Shown here: in pieces, positions 11,026-20,829 of the stretch | How positions within the stretch are numbered: position 1 is the stretch's first letter | How the letters are laid out: every line of letters begins with the position of its first letter | From: Azolla caroliniana | Lineage: Eukaryota; Polypodiophyta | NCBI GenBank assembly: GCA_043228905.1 | Contig: JBHGNT010000030.1 | Span: 248,001 to 312,000, forward strand | DNA length: 64,000 nt | Reading direction: 5' to 3' | Made by a program: the position numbers and the translations under genes | Notes under the pieces: generated by a model | What the model was told of the DNA's origin: nothing | Databases searched by the model: none | What the model saw: the letters and a program-made list of their open reading frames with translations, nothing else

Positions 11026-12579
11026 CTAGACCGAGTGACGCCCGTCCTGGCTCTTGACTCTTGCATAGGCCGAACCGTTGTCCAACACCTTGGTCTCCAT
11101 CCGTGCCGCCGTGATGTATGGCTCTCCCAGTATAACTGGATGCGAGGACGTCTCCTGCACGAAGAAGTGTTGGTCGATCTCGACATCGCCGATTTTCACC
11201 CGTACGTTTGGATAGGCTCCATGTAGTTCTTCCGTGGCGCGCGTCGCTGCCCGTATTTTCCAGCCATGCTTGATGTTGATCGGCCATTTACCCCTCTTGT
11301 AGAAATCCATGGACATCAGGTTGATTTTGGATCCATGGTCTACCAAGGCCACCACCGGTTCCAGAACGTTACCGATCCGTACAAGGGTTTCCGTAGTAGC
11401 CCTGGCCCAATGCGGCTTCCTGTAGTGGCTTTCTGCCAACTCGTCTTCTAGGGCCGCGTCTTCCAAGTGCGTGGTCTGCACCTCCACCGACTTCTTTGGT
11501 TCCGGCTCCGTCGACAACCTTTTCCTCTTCACCAAGTCTACAATGGAGTCGTGGAACTCCTTCTTGGCGATCCCAAGCACTTCCCTCAACGACAACTCCA
11601 CTTTGCTATCAAGGATACGTTCCTCCAAGACCTTTCGGAGGTCTGTGGTCCTTTCGATTTCGGTGCTCAACCGAAACCCCGCCTGCTTCTTTCCGTCCGG
11701 CGCGCCTGGGTTGCCGGCACCGGTCGGTTTCGGTCTGAACTGGGTCTCATACCTCTGGGGGGGGCCGACCCCTCCGACCTTTCCTGCCCATTTGTCCTCC
11801 ACCAGAACCTCGTAGTTCTGGCAAGTGGCTTCTACGAAGCCCGTTTTCTCTTCGACCAGATCGTCCAACCGGTGACCTCCTGGACCTTCTGTGTCCTTTG
11901 CCTTTCGGGTCTCATCACCCCCGACTCGAATTCCTGTCGACATTGAGTAGTTAACCGCTTCAACGTGCCGTGCCGCGGCCTCTTCCATCAACCTCTTCAT
12001 TCCGTCGCGCCCCGTATTCAGTTCTAGGGCTCTCCATGTCTCGCTCTCGTGCACCCGCCCGTTCCAGAGGTACACCACGTTGGTCCTGAGCGCGTCAGCG
12101 AAATCCGTGCAATCCCTCTGAATGTGACCGATCGCATCACAACACATGCACCGCTGCCCAGCCAGCGGCCTCCGGTCGCGAGGTTGTTCGCCGCTGTTTC
12201 TCGGGGCCTGTGCGATTTGCAGGTCGCTCACCATCTGTCTCAACTCCTCTAGAGTCGCTCCTCCGGATGGGCCTCTGGCCACGTCATTCGATGCCGACCC
12301 CAACTTTGGCCAGATTCAGGTCTCTTCCTTCCTACCGGCCGGCACCGATACTAGCTCCTCGAGCCTCCTCCCCTGGACGGGCCCTGACCCCAACGAGCTT
12401 CCGTCGCTCCAATCGCGCCGTTTGTCGAAACGGCTACAGACCCGTTTTACCATGGCCAAGTCTGTCGTGAGCCCTTCGTCCGTTTCCAATAGGGGACCCA
12501 CCTTTTCTCTGTCGAGCGCATCCACCGACTTGACAAACAATAGTACTCGACTCGTTTCGAGCACTGTCCGGTCCAGCGT
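11026..12579 (-). pseudogene. element G gag (distal part) with protease
   Basis: This segment resumes the G gag ORF on the left side of the BA insertion (TLDRTVLETSRVLLFVKSVD). A frame break or stop lies near 12310. The CCHC knuckle CMCCDAIGHIQRDC follows, then the helical linker VEERILDSKVELSLREVLG. The protease-like region has VALVDHGSKINLMS, where intact copies have DHGSE, and HPVILGEPYITA. The ORF stops at 11026, earlier than in BA and ED. The T5 run found at the gag end of the intact copies is still present at 10955-10961. The upstream parts of the same gag are at 19923-20051 and 31706-32019. Confidence 0.85.
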
Positions 12580-13390
12580 TGTCGAGATATTACGCAAGTG
12601 CGTGTGGAATCGAGCCGGGACCACGGGGGTCTCGAACCAAAGAGCAAGCGAGGGAGGAGAAAGAGAGGGAATTGGCTACGCAGGACCGGGGATACACAGG
12701 GACACGGCCCTTCAGCACGGAGAACGCGAACAGAGACCGACACAGACGGATGCGAATGACTTAATATGTATATTAAGAAAAATGGCTAACACTACTACAA
12801 CCCTCGATGGGGCACAGGTTGGTTACAACCGAACAGGCCGGCGAACAGATGCCGATGCCTGCTCGCTTCGACGCACAAAACGGGGAAAAAGGGGGGGGGT
12901 AGCAGGTTGGAGGTGCTGCCGGAAGCACTCGGGCGTTCCTCGAAACAGCGCGAGCCTCCTCGGAACCCTGCACAGAAAGCTATGGAGCTCAAGAAGGAGG
13001 GAAACAGAGAGAGAGAAGCGTCCAGAAACGGTCCGACAGCACTTCGTCCTCTCCGCGCGATATCCCCTTGCAACAGCTCTTTCCTGCTCTTATATAGCCC
13101 GACGAGCAGGCCGTCCTGTCAGCTTTATTCCCTGTCCCTTTCGAACAGGGATCCGCTCCGTTCTTCACGCATCCGCGTAGTTACGCCGCCGACTCGTGCC
13201 GTCCCTTAGCTCGCGCGCGCGACCGAAAAGACTGTTCGCGCGGTCTTTGTCTCCACTCGTGTTAGGGCCCGTTCCTGCCGAATATCCTCCTAACTCGCTT
13301 CTATGTTCGACTTGGAGCGTGCGCGCGTGAGGAACCGGTTCCCACGCCTTGGTCTGCCGATTCCGCTTATGGACGGTTTTCTTCACGACA
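12580..13390 (-). repeat. BA 3' LTR (811 bp)
   Basis: In plus-strand view it runs TGTCGAGATATTACGC to TTCTTCACGACA, with 5-bp terminal inverted repeats TGTCG/CGACA. It shares with the other LTRs of this superfamily a GTGCGTGTRGA motif near one end, a GGGACCACGGGGGTCT segment with GACC/GGTC arms, and a conserved CTTCACGACA end. The purine tract abuts it at 13391-13403 (rc AGGTGGGGGCGGA). Confidence 0.93.
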
Positions 13391-13403
13391 TCCGCCCCCA
13401 CCT
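13391..13403 (-). other. BA polypurine tract
   Basis: On the minus strand AGGTGGGGGCGGA lies directly before the 3' LTR start TGTCGTGAAG. The same tract precedes the ED 3' LTR (22676-22688), and a one-base variant precedes the FC 3' LTR (20593-20604). It is the expected primer for plus-strand DNA synthesis. Confidence 0.75.
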
Positions 13404-13461
13404 AACCGCGCATCCTCCGGTATGCGCCAAGAGAGTTGGGACGGAGAAAACCGGCCCGTCT

Positions 13462-16400
13462 TCATTCCTCACCCGTCGGTTCTTCCTCGTTTTCGGATCG
13501 TCCGTCACTGCTGACCAGGAGAGCCGGGTCTGGCTCGTCGTCGTGTCGCTTCTTGAACGCCTTGATCCGCTTCCCTGCAACCGGTATCGCCATTCTCGTG
13601 CCGTCGAGTTCCGCCAGGTGATATGTCCCGTTGTCATTGGCGCTCCGTACCACGTAAGGCCCGAACCACCTTCGTGCGAACTTCCGTGTAGCTCGGTGCT
13701 GGTTGTCGAGGCTGCTGTCGTAGACGAGCACCCAGTCACCTTCTTCGATTTTCTTCGGTCGGAGCCGGTGCGTTCGGTCGAACCTGGCTTTGTTCTTTTT
13801 CCTCGCCACCCGGAGCTTCTCCGCAGCCAGTTCCACGTCCTCCGGTCTCCGCTCGAGCTGTCGTATGCGCGCGGCCAACAACTCCTCCCGGCTCATCTCG
13901 TCCCTCCAGTCGACCGTTGCCCACGAGGAGATCGTCCGTTCCATCGGCATGATCGGCTTCTGGCCGAACATGAGCTCTGTCGGCATGTACCCGGTTACCG
14001 AACTGTGCGTGGTCCGGTCTGCCCACAAAGCATAAGGTAGCAGCCGCGGCCAGTCACCGACTCGGCCTCCGCATGCCCGAACCAACGCCTTGGCGATCGG
14101 TCCGTGTCCTCGCTCCACCTTTCCATTCGCCTCCGGATTGTACGCAGTGGTGAGCGAGAGCTTGACTCCCAGCCGGTCGAACAGCTCCGCGGCTTCTTCG
14201 GCGTCCAACTCCCCTCGGTCAGCCACGATCTTCCCGACGCACCCGTACCGGCATATCACGTCCTCGATTAGGAACCGGCATACGGCCGCGGTCGTTTTGT
14301 TCGGAAGGGCCCGGCCTTCCACCTGGTTCGTCAGATCCTCCCGCGCTAGGACCAGGTACCGCATCTGTCCTACTCCCATTGGCATCGTTACCAGATCTAC
14401 CATCCATTTGAAATGGATGGCCGGAGGGTACGTAGGGTGAAGCTCGTCTCGATGTCGGACTATGGAGTGCATCTGGCAGCTCTCGCAAGTTGTCACGAAC
14501 CGATGCACGTCCTGGTACTGCCCCGGCCACCAATACTTCCCCTTCAGTTTCTCAAACGTAGCCCATGTTCCACGGTGTCCAGCCCAAGGGCTGTCGTGGT
14601 AAGCCATCAGCAGCTCTTGCTGTTCTTCCTTCATCGCCACTACCCGGAGCGGAGCGCCGTCCCTCTTCTTCGGGTGCTTCCATAGATAGCCATCCCGGAG
14701 AAAGAACCGGTACGCTTTCTTCCGGATCCGGTTGGCCTCGTCCTTCGTCCATGACGCATCGGGCGTCATTGTCTTCAGAAACCCACCGATCTGCAGCCAC
14801 TCCCCGTCGTACTTGCTCGCGTCGAAGTCGTTAAGCGCCGGAGTGCTTGTTCCGTCGGTTGTTACATACGCAGTCTCGAAGAAGTCCACGCCGACCTCTT
14901 CGTCCTCCGAAATCATGCCGCCCTCGTCATCGAATCTCGCCCTTGAAAGCATGTCGGCCATGGCGTTGTCTTTCCCGGAAATGTGTCGTATTACCGGGTC
15001 TAGGGACTTGATGTACGCTATCCACCTGAGCATTGCCAGGTCCGGCGTCGCGCATCCGGAAACCATGCCGAGAATCGGCATGCAATCCGTCTCTATGATT
15101 ACCTCCGTCCCGATCAGATAGTCCTTGTCGGCCTTCACCGCCGAAACGATACCCCAGAGTTCGCGTTTAACCTGGGCGTATCCTCGCTGCCGTTCGCTGA
15201 GGACCTTCGCGCCGAATCGGATCGGAAACCGATTGCCGTCCTCGTCTTCTTGGTTGACGACCCACCCGATTCCGGTCGGACTCGTGTCAACCGTTATGTA
15301 CACTGGGGTGCCCTTCCTGTAGACGGCCTTTCGGAGCGCCGGTGCCGCCGAAAGAGCCTCCTTCAGCTTCCGGACCGACTCCGTGTGCTTGTCTAGCCAT
15401 TCGAATCTTTGCCCTTTCCTCAATAATCCGTATAGCGGCTCCGCAACATGGGCGTAATGCGGGATCCATATGTGGTAGAATGCGCATGCCCCCAGGAATC
15501 TTCGTACTTCCGTGACCGAGCTGCAGTCGGGCTTCATCGCGGAGATGGCTTCTACCTTTGCCGGAGACGGTTTCCGGCCATATGGCCCACATAAGTGTCC
15601 GACCACCATGATTTCCGACTGCCCGAAGGCTGATTTCTCCCCCGAGAAGGTGAGCCTCGCATCCTCTAGCCTTTGCAGCACCTTCTCGCAGTCGTCGATG
15701 TGCGCCATCACGAACCGCCGGCATCCGTCCGGCCCGACCGTCTCGTCCTTCTCTTCTACCGGGCATCCCTTGATCGGGATGTCGTCTAGAAACGGCATGG
15801 TGATGTCCGGGATGCAGTCCCTCAGCACCTTGTTCATTGCATTCACAATGTGGGCCACCGAGTTGGTCCCTCCTTGCGGCAGCGTACACATCCGCACTAG
15901 GCCGAGGGGGGTTCGCATCGTCGTAATGTCTCTGCTCTCCACGGCTAGCTGGAACTGGTCGTACCCTGAGTATAGATCACCGACCGAGTAAATCGACCTT
16001 CCGGCGAAGGCCTCCGCGAACTCGTCTATGGTCGGTCCGATCCCTGCGTTCCGAATGGTCACTCTGTTGACCGGCTGCAGGTCCTGAATGAAGCGCAATG
16101 ATCCGTTTTTCTTTGGTACGGTAAACCATCGGTTTGAATACGGGGCGCTCGATGGCTCGAGAATGCCCATATCAACTTTCTGCTTCAACAGCCCCATCAA
16201 CTTCGGGATGTGAGCTCTCGGAACCGGAATTGGCTTGAGATTCCACGGTACATGCGGTACTGTGAATATCACCATCGGTTCTACGATCGTCGGGTCTACG
16301 CACCCGATTTCCTCCGGTGAGAATGCGAAGGCTTTCCCGTGCCTTCCGAGCATTCTCCGGAACCGGTCTTCCTCCGCCGGCAGTAGGAACCCGCCCCCAC

Positions 16401-16818
16401 CGATCTTCAGCTCGCGGAGCGTCTCGTTGGTGAAGGTGTGTCCTATGCAGGCCCGATCTCGTAAGCTGGGGTCCGATGCAACCCCTTTAATCCGGGATTC
16501 ACTGCCCTCCGGTAAGGGCGCCGCAACTGGCCTCACCTTCCGGTCCACCGTCTTGTACTTGGTGCTCACTCGGGCCGTCCGTTCCGACTCGAGCCCTCGA
16601 CCGAAGTCCGCGATGACTTCGTACATTTCTTCGGAACATACCGGTATCGTCCGGTCTTCGTTAAGGTCTTCTTCGACTACCTTCCCCAGCATTCCCAAGG
16701 TGTCGTCGAAGGAGACTGCCTCCACGGCTCCGTTGATTCCTTCGTCAGGGCCGAGAACACCGCACGCCCGAAGTCTCCCCTCCGTCTTTGTTTTCTCTCG
16801 GCCAGTGATGCCGACCAT
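13462..16818 (-). CDS. pol: BA pol: reverse transcriptase-RNase H-integrase
   Basis: An uninterrupted ORF of 1,118 codons from the first ATG. The frame is open upstream to the end of gag, so translation probably enters by -1 frameshift rather than at this ATG. Domains match ED pol: a long N-terminal region, RT (about 215-405), RNase H (about 505-625) and integrase. RT contains SVGDLYSGYDQF, TLPQGGTNSVAH and the catalytic PFLDDIPIKG. RNase H contains ITVDTSPTGIG, IIETD and DNAMADMLSR. Integrase has a zinc region (YHDSPWAGH, CESCQMH), a core (VDLVT, VADRGELD, PEANGKVERGHG) and a GPY/F-like RWFGPYVV tail without a chromodomain. No stops were seen. Confidence 0.92.
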   Translation of the reverse strand: MVGITGREKTKTEGRLRACGVLGPDEGINGAVEAVSFDDTLGMLGKVVEEDLNEDRTIPVCSEEMYEVIADFGRGLESERTARVSTKYKTVDRKVRPVAAPLPEGSESRIKGVASDPSLRDRACIGHTFTNETLRELKIGGGGFLLPAEEDRFRRMLGRHGKAFAFSPEEIGCVDPTIVEPMVIFTVPHVPWNLKPIPVPRAHIPKLMGLLKQKVDMGILEPSSAPYSNRWFTVPKKNGSLRFIQDLQPVNRVTIRNAGIGPTIDEFAEAFAGRSIYSVGDLYSGYDQFQLAVESRDITTMRTPLGLVRMCTLPQGGTNSVAHIVNAMNKVLRDCIPDITMPFLDDIPIKGCPVEEKDETVGPDGCRRFVMAHIDDCEKVLQRLEDARLTFSGEKSAFGQSEIMVVGHLCGPYGRKPSPAKVEAISAMKPDCSSVTEVRRFLGACAFYHIWIPHYAHVAEPLYGLLRKGQRFEWLDKHTESVRKLKEALSAAPALRKAVYRKGTPVYITVDTSPTGIGWVVNQEDEDGNRFPIRFGAKVLSERQRGYAQVKRELWGIVSAVKADKDYLIGTEVIIETDCMPILGMVSGCATPDLAMLRWIAYIKSLDPVIRHISGKDNAMADMLSRARFDDEGGMISEDEEVGVDFFETAYVTTDGTSTPALNDFDASKYDGEWLQIGGFLKTMTPDASWTKDEANRIRKKAYRFFLRDGYLWKHPKKRDGAPLRVVAMKEEQQELLMAYHDSPWAGHRGTWATFEKLKGKYWWPGQYQDVHRFVTTCESCQMHSIVRHRDELHPTYPPAIHFKWMVDLVTMPMGVGQMRYLVLAREDLTNQVEGRALPNKTTAAVCRFLIEDVICRYGCVGKIVADRGELDAEEAAELFDRLGVKLSLTTAYNPEANGKVERGHGPIAKALVRACGGRVGDWPRLLPYALWADRTTHSSVTGYMPTELMFGQKPIMPMERTISSWATVDWRDEMSREELLAARIRQLERRPEDVELAAEKLRVARKKNKARFDRTHRLRPKKIEEGDWVLVYDSSLDNQHRATRKFARRWFGPYVVRSANDNGTYHLAELDGTRMAIPVAGKRIKAFKKRHDDEPDPALLVSSDGRSENEEEPTGEE

Positions 16819-16940
16819 CGTACATGCTCCGCTGTCGGAGAAGCAAAATTTCCTACCTATTGTACACGGCTTTATCGTACAGATGTGGGGTTTTTCCCGA
16901 GCATCCGGACTGTCGCGGCCCCACGCCTTGGCAGTCCTCT

Positions 16941-19067
16941 CTAAAAATCCTCTCGGGTTTCGGAACCGAGGGAATCGCGGTTACGTTCGTGGTTCGGCCT
17001 TACCGTCAGAAACTGGACCGAATGGCGCCCGTCTTGGCTTTTGACCCTCGCGTAGGCCGAACCGTTGTCCAGCACCTTGGTCTCCATCCGCGCCGCCGTG
17101 ATGTACGGCTCTCCCAGTATGACCGGATGCGAAGACGTCTCCTGCACGAAGAAGTGCTGGTCAATCTCGACGTCGCCGATCTTGACTCGCACATTCGGAC
17201 AGGCCCCGTGCAGCTCCTCGGTGGCGCGCGTTGCCGCCCTTATTTTCCACCCATGCTTGGTGTTGATCGGCCATTTGCCCTTCTTATAGAAGTCCATGGA
17301 CATCAAATTGATCTCCGATCCATGGTCCACCAAAGCTATCGCAGGTTCCTGGACATCGCCGATCTTCACCGGGGTTTCCGTGGTCGCTCGGGCCCAGTGT
17401 GGTCTCGAATAGTGGCTTTCCGCCCACTCGTCTCCCAGCGCCATGTCGTCTAGGTGCGTCGTCCGCACTTCCACCGGTCTTTCCGGTTCTGTCTCCGTTG
17501 ACAGCCTCTTCCGTTTCACCAAGTCCACGATGGAGTCGTGGAACTCCTTCTTGGCGATTCCCAGCACCTCTCGTAACGACAACTCCACCTTACTGTCGAG
17601 GATCCGCTCCTCCAGGACCTTTCGTAAGTCCGTGGTCCTTTCTATCTCCGTCCCCAGACGGTACCCGCCCTTCTGGGGTTTATCTTTCGTACCGGCCCCG
17701 CCGGCTTCGTCCCGTCGTGGCCCGGACCGGGTCTCGTATCGTTGTGAGGGCCCGGTCGTCCCGGGTCTCCCCACCCGCTTCTCTTCTACCAGAGCCTCGT
17801 AGTTCTGGCAAGCGGCTTCCACGAAGCCCGTCCTTTCCTCGACCGGGTCGCTCCACCCGGTCATCTCCCGTACCCGTTTCTCCGCACGGTCCGATTCCTC
17901 CCCTTTAAGCCTTGCACCGGCAAGGCCTTCCAGCATCGTCGGCCAGAATCCGGTTTTGCTTTCCCTTCGGGCCTCGCCGCCCCCGACTCGAATGCCGGCC
18001 GACGCCGAGTAGTGGACGGTTTCCGCGTGTCGGGCCGCCGCCTCTTCCATCAACCTTTTCATACCACCTCGCCCGTCGTTTCGGCTCAGGGCCCTTCGGG
18101 TGTCGCTGGCATGCACCCGTCCTTCCCACAGGTACACCACCCTGTTCCTCAGCGCCTCCGCGAAGTCGCCGCAGTCCTTCCGAATGTGGCCGACTTCATC
18201 GCACCACATGCACTTGTTTCCTGCCGCCGGCCGTCGGTCACGAGCCGGTTCGCCACCTTCCCTTCGGGCTTGCGCGATTTGGAGGTCCTTTACCGCCCTC
18301 GTCAATTCCTCCAGCGCCCCTCCTCCGGTTGAGCCTCTGACTACGCCGGTCGAAGCCGAACCGGTTTCCAACCTCTCTCGGGTCTCTTCCTTTCGCACCT
18401 GTGGCGCTGGTTCGAACTTCCTTGCTGCGACCGAGCCCGACCCGGCTGCCCCGTTATCCGCCCATTCTCGCCGTTTGTCGAAACGGCCACAGACTTTCTT
18501 GACAGCCGCCCAGTCGGTAGTGAGCCCGTCTTCGGTTTCCAGCAAGAGGCCCACGTGCTCCCGATCCCGCTCGTCGACCGACTTGACAAACAGCAAGACC
18601 CGGCTCGTGTCCAGGATGGTTCGGTCGAGCGCCGAAAGGCGCGCAAAGTTTTCCTCGAACTCCCGGAGGAGTGCCGTCGCGTTTCTTCCCTTCCCCGGGG
18701 ACTCCACCCATTCCATGAACCTTCGCTTCGAAAGCCGGAGCGCGTCGTCCAGCCCGTATTTCTCTAGGAGCCGGCCTTCGAACTCCTCCCAGGTACGGCT
18801 CTCCGCCCGCACCTCGAGCACCTCCGCATGGATGCTCGGCATTGCCACTCGGGGAAATCCGGCAAGACGCCTTTCTTCCGGAATGTCCCGCATCAGCATC
18901 TCTGCACCGTAGGACGCCAGATACTTCGTGGCATCCCTCCCATCGAACCGGCCGATCGTGCCGACGACCGCCTCAATAGCTCTGTCGAGGGCACCGGTGC
19001 CCTCGCGCGCGTTTACAATCCGATCCACGGCCGAAGCCATGGCTTCTGCAAGATCCGACCCCCTCAT
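16941..19067 (-). CDS. gag: BA gag with retropepsin-like domain
   Basis: I place the start at the ATG at 19067 (MRGSDLAEAM). This matches the starts in ED (MKGADLAEAM) and G (MRGSELVEAM) and gives 708 residues, equal to ED. A longer frame from 19094 would need a GTG inside the primer site. The N-terminal 200 residues form a retrotransposon-gag capsid region (TWEEFEGRLLEKYG, DTSRVLLFVKSVD). A CCHC knuckle, CMWCDEVGHIRKDC, follows near residue 286. The C-terminal third carries the protease-like IALVDHGSEINLMS and HPVILGEPYI. It ends with TTT-TAG, a candidate frameshift site into pol. Confidence 0.9.
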   Translation of the reverse strand: MRGSDLAEAMASAVDRIVNAREGTGALDRAIEAVVGTIGRFDGRDATKYLASYGAEMLMRDIPEERRLAGFPRVAMPSIHAEVLEVRAESRTWEEFEGRLLEKYGLDDALRLSKRRFMEWVESPGKGRNATALLREFEENFARLSALDRTILDTSRVLLFVKSVDERDREHVGLLLETEDGLTTDWAAVKKVCGRFDKRREWADNGAAGSGSVAARKFEPAPQVRKEETRERLETGSASTGVVRGSTGGGALEELTRAVKDLQIAQARREGGEPARDRRPAAGNKCMWCDEVGHIRKDCGDFAEALRNRVVYLWEGRVHASDTRRALSRNDGRGGMKRLMEEAAARHAETVHYSASAGIRVGGGEARRESKTGFWPTMLEGLAGARLKGEESDRAEKRVREMTGWSDPVEERTGFVEAACQNYEALVEEKRVGRPGTTGPSQRYETRSGPRRDEAGGAGTKDKPQKGGYRLGTEIERTTDLRKVLEERILDSKVELSLREVLGIAKKEFHDSIVDLVKRKRLSTETEPERPVEVRTTHLDDMALGDEWAESHYSRPHWARATTETPVKIGDVQEPAIALVDHGSEINLMSMDFYKKGKWPINTKHGWKIRAATRATEELHGACPNVRVKIGDVEIDQHFFVQETSSHPVILGEPYITAARMETKVLDNGSAYARVKSQDGRHSVQFLTVRPNHERNRDSLGSETREDF
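16942..16948 (-). promoter_or_regulatory. candidate -1 frameshift site at the BA gag stop
   Basis: On the minus strand the gag end reads GAT-TTT-TAG. The T5 run overlaps the stop. In the -1 frame the reading continues TTT-TTA-GAG and stays open through the roughly 120-nt spacer into pol. The same ATTTTTA sequence is at the corresponding place in ED (26237-26243) and G (10955-10961). Confidence 0.5.
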
Positions 19068-19089
19068 CTTCTGCTCTTCTGCCGCCTCT

Positions 19090-19107
19090 TTCACGTCGGG
19101 TTCACCA
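19090..19107 (-). other. BA primer binding site
   Basis: The minus strand reads TGGTGAACCCGACGTGAA, four bases after the 5' LTR. It is conserved in ED, FC and G and starts with TGG, complementary to a tRNA CCA end. The implied tRNA acceptor strand would begin GAACCCG. I could not match it to a particular tRNA; it is not the initiator-Met site used by the copia elements. Confidence 0.75.
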
Positions 19108-19111
19108 AAGA

Positions 19112-19922
19112 TGTCGAGATATTACGCAAGTGCGTGTGGAATCAAGGCGGGACCACGGGGGTCTCGAACCAAAGAGCAAGCGAGGGAGGAGAAAGAGAGG
19201 GAACCGGCTACGCAGGACCGGGGATACACAGGGACACGGCCCTTCAGCACGGAGAACGCGAACAGAGACCGACACAGACGGATGCGAATGACTTAATATG
19301 TATATTAAGAAAAATGGCTAACACTACTACAACCCTCGATGGGGCACAGGTTGGTTACAACCGAACAGGCCGGCGAACAGATGCCGATGCCTGCTCGCTT
19401 CGACGCACAAAACGGGGAAAAAGGGGGGGGGTAGCAGGTTGGAGGTGCTGCCGGAAGCACTCGGGCGTTCCTCGAAACAGCGCGAGCCTCCTCGGAACCC
19501 TGCACAGAAAGCTATGGAGCTCAAGAAGGAGGGAAACAGAGAGAGAGAAGCGTCCAGAAACGGTCCGACAGCACTTCGTCCTCTCCGCGCGATATCCCCT
19601 TGCAACAGCTCTTTCCTGCTCTTATATAGCCCGACGAGCAGGCCGTCCTGTCAGCTTTATTCCCTGTCCCTTTCGAACAGGGATCCGCTCCGTTCTTCAC
19701 GCATCCGCGTAGTTACGCCGCCGACTCGTGCCGTCCCTTAGCTCGCGCGCGCGACCGAAAAGACTGTTCGCGCGGTCTTTGTCTCCACTCGTGTTAGGGC
19801 CCGTTCCTGCCGAATATCCTCCTAACTCGCTTCTATGTTCGACTTGGAGCGTGCGCGCGTGAGGAACCGGTTCCCACGCCTTGGTCTGCCGATTCCGCTT
19901 ATGGACGGTTTTCTTCACGACA
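19112..19922 (-). repeat. BA 5' LTR (811 bp)
   Basis: Same length and ends as the LTR at 12580-13390. By eye there are two differences near 19142-19145 and two near 19203. The high identity marks a recent insertion. It is followed on its outer side by the target duplication GCGT and the G gag sequence. Confidence 0.93.
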
Positions 19923-20051
19923 GCGTTGACAGCCGCACAAACCGTTTTTCGAACTCCTGGAGGAGCACCGACATGTTCCTCCCTTTTCCGGGGTTTTCCA
20001 CCCACGCCATGACGTCCCGCCTCGACAGCCGAAGCGAGTCGTCAAACCCGT
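19923..20051 (-). pseudogene. element G gag, middle 129-bp piece between two insertions
   Basis: This island of G gag is bounded by BA on the left and FC on the right. On the minus strand it encodes DDSLRLSRRDVMAWVEN through LLQEFEKRFVRLS, matching residues about 106-146 of ED gag. It joins in frame to 31706-32019 upstream and to 11026-12579 downstream once one copy of each duplication (CCGT, GCGT) is removed. This proves the two insertions hit one ORF. Confidence 0.9.
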
Positions 20052-20592
20052 TGTCGCGTTGTTACGCGCGTGCGTGTAGAAGGGGCGGGACCGCGGGGGT
20101 CTTGGACTAGGGAGTGGAGGAGAAAGAATAGGACATGATATGGAGGCTTAGCTCAAGAGGAGAAGAGGAAAGAATAAGACCACGACATCGAAGGAGGGAT
20201 CGGCGGAGGCAAGATGCTCAACAAGCTATATTAAAACAACGAATGGTTACAACAATGGTGGCCGCCATGGCCGCACCAAAATGACTATCCGAAAACCCTA
20301 AAGGGAAACCCCAGGAGAAACCCTAACCGAAACCCTAACCCTAAAACGAAATGGGAAGAGGGAGAACCCTAGACTAAGTGGTATACCTTACTCGCACAAA
20401 ATAGGCAACCCCTTCATAAGTGACCCCTCCCTTCCTTTTATAGCCCAAGGAGGGAGGGACCTTACAATGTGGGACAAAAATTTCCCCTCTCTTTCTATAC
20501 ACCATATCCTAGTATACATGTGCACATGTTGCACAACATCGACTTGCCCCTTCCACCCCGGTTTCCGCCTATGGACGAAAATCTTCACGACA
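20052..20592 (-). repeat. FC 3' LTR (541 bp)
   Basis: In plus view it runs TGTCGCGTTGTTACGCGCG to ATCTTCACGACA. It includes several telo-box-like motifs AAACCCTAA (20293-20347) and the family GGGACCGCGGGGGTCT segment. The telomere-like motif is in both FC LTRs and was not seen in the BA or ED LTRs. Confidence 0.92.
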
Positions 20593-20829
20593 TCCACCCC
20601 CACCAAACCGCACATCCACGGGTATGTGCCAAGAAAGGAAAAGGGTGAGAGATTTCGTCCACGGTGATCAACCGGGTCTTTCGCCTTACCGGCACCCAAT
20701 CTTCTTGCCGGTCCCTTGCTGGCGCCGATCCGTCTTGCCGGCCCCGACCCGCCGACTCCATCCGATCCACCACGTCCACCGCGTTTCCCCGAACTGTCGG
20801 CTCCATCCGATCCGCCATGTCCGGCGCAT
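20593..20829 (-). other. FC 3' untranslated region and purine tract
   Basis: This interval lies between the stop of the FC ORF and its 3' LTR. It holds a purine tract (rc GGTGGGGGTGGA at 20593-20604). A short stretch resembles the 3' end region of BA and ED (rc of CCAAACCGCACATCCACGG). I see no further gene in it. Confidence 0.6.

Larger units (their letters stand above)
7428..12579 (-). mobile_element. element G (TGTCG-family gypsy), pol and distal gag
   Basis: G is the outermost and oldest member of the minus-strand TGTCG...CGACA gypsy superfamily here. This segment holds pol (7428-10961) and the distal two thirds of gag/protease (11026-12579). The remaining pieces are 19923-20051, 31706-32063 and the 5' LTR at 32064-32741. 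Its 3' LTR is gone apart from 27 bases at 6943. Coding is broken by stops, a deletion near 8910, and a copia solo LTR. Confidence 0.85.
12580..19922 (-). mobile_element. element BA: full-length TGTCG-family Ty3/gypsy element
   Basis: A complete 7,343-bp element on the minus strand. It consists of the 5' LTR (19112-19922), primer site, gag/protease, pol, purine tract and 3' LTR (12580-13390). Both LTRs are 811 bp and differ at about four positions by eye. The flanks carry a 4-bp duplication GCGT (12576-12579 and 19923-19926). It sits inside the gag ORF of element G, whose reading frame is restored when BA is removed. Gag and pol are both open, so it may still be competent. Confidence 0.93.

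Noticed and set aside
10242-11057. Plus-strand ORF of 271 codons (parallels at 16235-17044 and 25521-26297)
   Set aside because: Antisense to conserved pol. The frame is open because GC-rich coding DNA has few stops on the opposite strand, and the similarity follows pol conservation.
12146-13180. Plus-strand ORF of 344 codons over the G gag/BA LTR border, and a similar one at 18828-19712
   Set aside because: They lie antisense to gag and run through an LTR. The shared C-terminal half is just the same LTR sequence in both BA copies.
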